In this document: positions 61,019 through 64,000 of the stretch, piece by piece | How positions within the stretch are numbered: the stretch's first letter is position 1 | Layout of the letters: each line of letters opens with the position of its first letter | Origin: Euonymus europaeus | Lineage: Eukaryota; Streptophyta; Magnoliopsida; Celastrales; Celastraceae | DNA length: 64,000 nt | NCBI GenBank assembly: GCA_963580455.1 | Contig: OY756967.1 | Span: 9,012,501 to 9,076,500 of the forward strand | Direction: 5' to 3' | The notes under the pieces: model-generated | Database searches by the model: none | The model's input: the letters and a program-made list of their open reading frames with translations, nothing else | What the model was told of the DNA's origin: nothing | Made by a program: the position numbers and the translations under genes

Positions 61019-62719
61019 ATGTCTAATTTTTAGAGAATAGGCTCCTTAGACTGTTTTTTTGCCAAATAGGAACTTTTATTCCTAATTGGGAGAAACCTTT
61101 AAAACATCCTTCACGGAGAGAGTTGAGCAATTCCAAACCCTCGAAGTTCATCATTGCACGCCTTTTATTGTTATTTTATGTCTAATTTTAAGAGAATAGG
61201 CTTCCTAGATTGTTTTGGTGCCAAAACATGAGCTTACATTCCATGTTTCTCAAAACCTTTAAAAGATCATCCATAAAGACAGTTGAGCATTTTCGAACCC
61301 TCGAAATTCGTCATTCCGCACTTTTTATTGTTATATTAAGTCTAATTTTACGAGAATACGCTCTTAAATTATTTCGTTGCAAAAGATGAATTTTCATTCA
61401 AAATTTAAGAAAACCTTTAACAGAACCTTCAAGGAGAGAGTTGAGCTATTTCAAACGGTCAAAGTTGATCAGTATACACTTTTTATTATTATTTTATGTC
61501 TAATTTTAAAAGAATAGGCTACGTAGATTGTTTTCTTGCCAAAAGATGAACTTTTATTCCAAATTGGACGAAACCTTTAAAACATCCTTCATGGAGAGAG
61601 TTGATAAATTCCGAACCCTCGATGTTCATCATTGCACACCTTTTATTGTTATTTTGTGTCTAATTTTAAGAGAATAGGCTTCCTAGATTGTTTTGGTGGC
61701 CAAAGATGAGCTTTCATTCCAAATTGGTGAAAACCTTTAAAAGATCCTCCACAAAAGGAGTTGAGCATTTTCGAACCCTCGAAGTTCGTCATTGCACACT
61801 TTTTATAGTTATTTTAAGTCCAATTTTATGAGAATACGCTCCTTAATTTGTTTCATTGCAAAGGACGAACATTCATTCGAAATTAGAGAAAACCTTTTAA
61901 AGAGAGAGTTGAGCTCTTTCGAACGGTCAAAGTTGATCGGTATACACTTTTTATTGTTATTTTATGTCTAATTTTAAGGGAAGAGGCTCCTTAGATTGTT
62001 TTCTTTCTAAAAGATGAACTTTTATTTCAAATTAGACGAAACCTTCAAAACATCCTTCATGGAGAGAGTTGAGCATTTTCGAACCCTCGAAGTTCATCAT
62101 TGCACACTTTTTATTGTTATTTTATGTATAATTTTAAGACAATAGGCTTCCTAGATTGTTTTAGTGCCAAATGATGAACTTTGATTCTAAATTGGTCAAA
62201 ACATTTGAAAGATCCTCGATGGAAAGAGTTGAGCATTTCCGAACCCTCGAGGTTCATAATTCCACACTTATTATTGTTATTTTATGTCTAATTTTACGAG
62301 AATAGGCTCCTTAAATTGTTTCGTTTCAAAAGAAGAACTTTCATTCCAAATTAGAGAAAACTTTTGAAGGATCCTCCTGTTAGCTAACGGAATACAAAAA
62401 TTACGCAGTGGAATACACTACAAAAATTTACCTCTTGTAGCGTGCTTGTACAAACAGTTTGTCCGGTACTCCGATCGTCTAGATTCCTTTTCCGTTCCTG
62501 GTTGATCCAAACAATGTCACCGGTAGAACTCCGATCTCACGAAGCCTCTAGTCCGTCCGCCGAATCACAAGCCAAGTGTCACACACCAAAAAGAAAAACT
62601 TTCCAAAAAAGGAAAGAATTCTTAAGAACCGTTATCTCTATTTTTAGTAAGAAACACAATTGATTGGAAAAATTGCAATCAATACATAAGTTGTATCTAC
62701 AACTTATATTGCCAAAATA

Positions 62720-62745
62720 GTGGTGTCGGCAAGTGGTGTCGGCAA
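62720..62745 (+). repeat. 13-bp direct repeat
   Basis: GTGGTGTCGGCAA twice in tandem (62720-62732 and 62733-62745). Confidence 0.85.
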
Positions 62746-62775
62746 CCACTTTTGTAACTTCATTAATATATCAAT

Positions 62776-62821
62776 ATATATTAATTAAATAGATATATAT
62801 ATATATATATTAATTAAATAT
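62776..62821. repeat. AT microsatellite flanked by a repeated word
   Basis: An AT dinucleotide run (62793-62811) bordered on both sides by ATATTAATTAAATA, so the local sequence can form several alternative hairpins. Confidence 0.75.
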
Positions 62822-64000
62822 TGTGGTATATTGATTAATTTATCATGTGCTAGCATTATCAATTAATCAATCAGACCTATCCCAGTTTACAATAAACCTT
62901 ATTTAATTAATAATTCGATTATTTCCATCTCATGAAAATTATCGAATCCACACAGTTTTCTTTAGCTGACACAAATTTCTGTGATTCATTTATGTGTGAC
63001 TTTCTAGGTTCATTACCGATTAGCAATAAGAATAATATCAAACTCTTTGATATTAATTAAAACACCTTTTAATCATGTCTTATAAATCACGAGTGACACC
63101 TAATAGTATATCGTGACTTCCCAATCGGTGATGAATTCTTTCATATGAACCTTTATTTATAATTACCGTGTAATTAAATCCTTCCACTGTACAATATCCC
63201 AATTGAGTGAAGATCATGGATATCGGTCAAATCCACTAACTCAATTATATGTCAGATCCAATATTTTATTGACAAATAAATAATTAATGAAAACACATTT
63301 TCATTAATCATATAACCTCGGCCAAGGATTTCCCGTGTCAATATATATATCCGGATCACATAGGATATTCTCCTCGTTTATTTCGAGGCAATGGATCCCT
63401 TGTTGACTGCACACAAGTCTCCATACATAACAAACCGAATCCATCAAATGTTAATATTTATTCAATGAATAAATATTTCCAACATTGAAAAAATTCAATC
63501 ACCCATATACAAGACTACTATGTCATCTCAGGTCTAAGGATTATTTACACAATCGTAAATAAATAATAAATCATTTACAAGGAAATAAATCTCCATGTGA
63601 TTCATTATTTAGCAAGTCATGTTCGAAGCATTTATTCAACAATAAATCTTCCATATTGTTTGTTCTAATATCTCATATTAAATTGCATGAGACTCACAAC
63701 CCTATCATTATAGGAAACAAACAGTATGCTGATCTTCCGAATTATTATTGTCCAATTAATAATTCTACGATCAAGAACTTTATTTAAGATATTTATACTA
63801 GAGATCACTCGTCACTCATATTCTCAACTCTTGAGAATGAGGTCTCTAACAAATATCTACGGACATATTTAACATAACTATTTAAATAGAAATATCAAAT
63901 ATACTATAAACTGCCATGTTTTATTTTAACTAATACAGTACTATTATTATATACGTTCCAAATACGACCATATAATTGGCTGTATCGGACATATATCTAA

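Larger units (their letters stand above)
35121..62377 (+). repeat. 160-bp satellite array, block 3
   Basis: About 170 monomers by length, same orientation as blocks 1 and 2, resuming in M5 and running on to M6. M1 monomers start at 36905, 39102, 44363, 45798, 47238, 51305, 53062, 54657, 56411, 59431 and 61967. Intervals of 1757 (51305 to 53062) and 1754 (54657 to 56411) are full 11-mers, 1595 is a 10-mer, and 1435-1440 (44363 to 45798, 45798 to 47238) are 9-mers. Order is better kept than in block 2. The block ends inside an M3 monomer at GGATCCTCC where another element begins. All short open frames here are satellite translations. Confidence 0.95.
62378..64000. mobile_element. LTR-like AT-rich element, truncated by window end
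   Basis: Satellite stops at 62377 and the next bases are TGTTAGCTAACGG, an LTR-like TG start. The following 1.6 kb is noncoding and AT-rich, with no protein domain; the open frame at 62442-62663 is not convincing. It includes two tandem copies of GTGGTGTCGGCAA (62720-62745) and an AT run. The text resembles long plant LTRs that I cannot assign to a family. Orientation, type and right end are unknown. If it is an LTR, the left duplication would be CCTCC (62373-62377). Confidence 0.6.

Noticed and set aside
1..62377. CRISPR-like or other spaced repeat array
   Set aside because: Repeats are head-to-tail with no unique spacers and the context is a plant genome.

Overview
This is repeat-only plant DNA, most likely from the centromere or pericentromere of a flowering plant, probably a eudicot. 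The evidence is about 47 kb of an AT-rich tandem satellite with a monomer of about 160 bp, all in one orientation, interrupted only by plant LTR retrotransposon sequence. I see no host protein gene, tRNA, rRNA or CRISPR array. The species cannot be named from the sequence.

Layout. 1-1232 is satellite. 1233-3494 is a solo LTR of about 2.26 kb with a 5-bp target-site duplication (TTTTA). 3495-22153 is satellite, containing a nearly perfect 2.72-kb tandem duplication (15835-21270). 22154-35120 is a 13-kb nest of retroelement sequence: an unassigned LTR-like piece (22154-23692) fused to a decayed Athila-type Ty3/gypsy element (23693-35120). That element's integrase is split by a second solo LTR of the first family (27794-30054, duplication GATTT). 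35121-62377 is satellite. 62378-64000 is the start of another LTR-like, AT-rich noncoding element that runs off the window.

Satellite organisation. Monomers fall into eleven diagnostic types (called M1-M11 here) that recur in fixed order, giving a higher-order repeat of about 1.755 kb. The types sort into three classes in the order A-B-C. The 11-mer can be read as four ABC trimers in which one A/B pair collapsed into a single hybrid (M4). Local derivatives (8-, 9- and 10-mers, a 478-bp 3-mer run, chimeric monomers, copied blocks up to 20 kb apart) record unequal exchange and conversion.

The Athila-type element keeps recognisable gag zinc knuckle, protease, reverse transcriptase, RNase H, integrase, a second ORF behind a good splice-acceptor-like site, a polypurine tract and a 3' LTR. 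It is dead: the 5' LTR and the N-terminal part of gag are missing, gag and pol are out of frame, integrase and ORF2 carry in-frame stops that all look like C-to-T changes, and integrase is interrupted. A 110-bp piece of the surrounding satellite lies inside its 3' noncoding region.

The most interesting content is the satellite architecture and the exchange between satellite and retroelement. I see no new protein-coding system.
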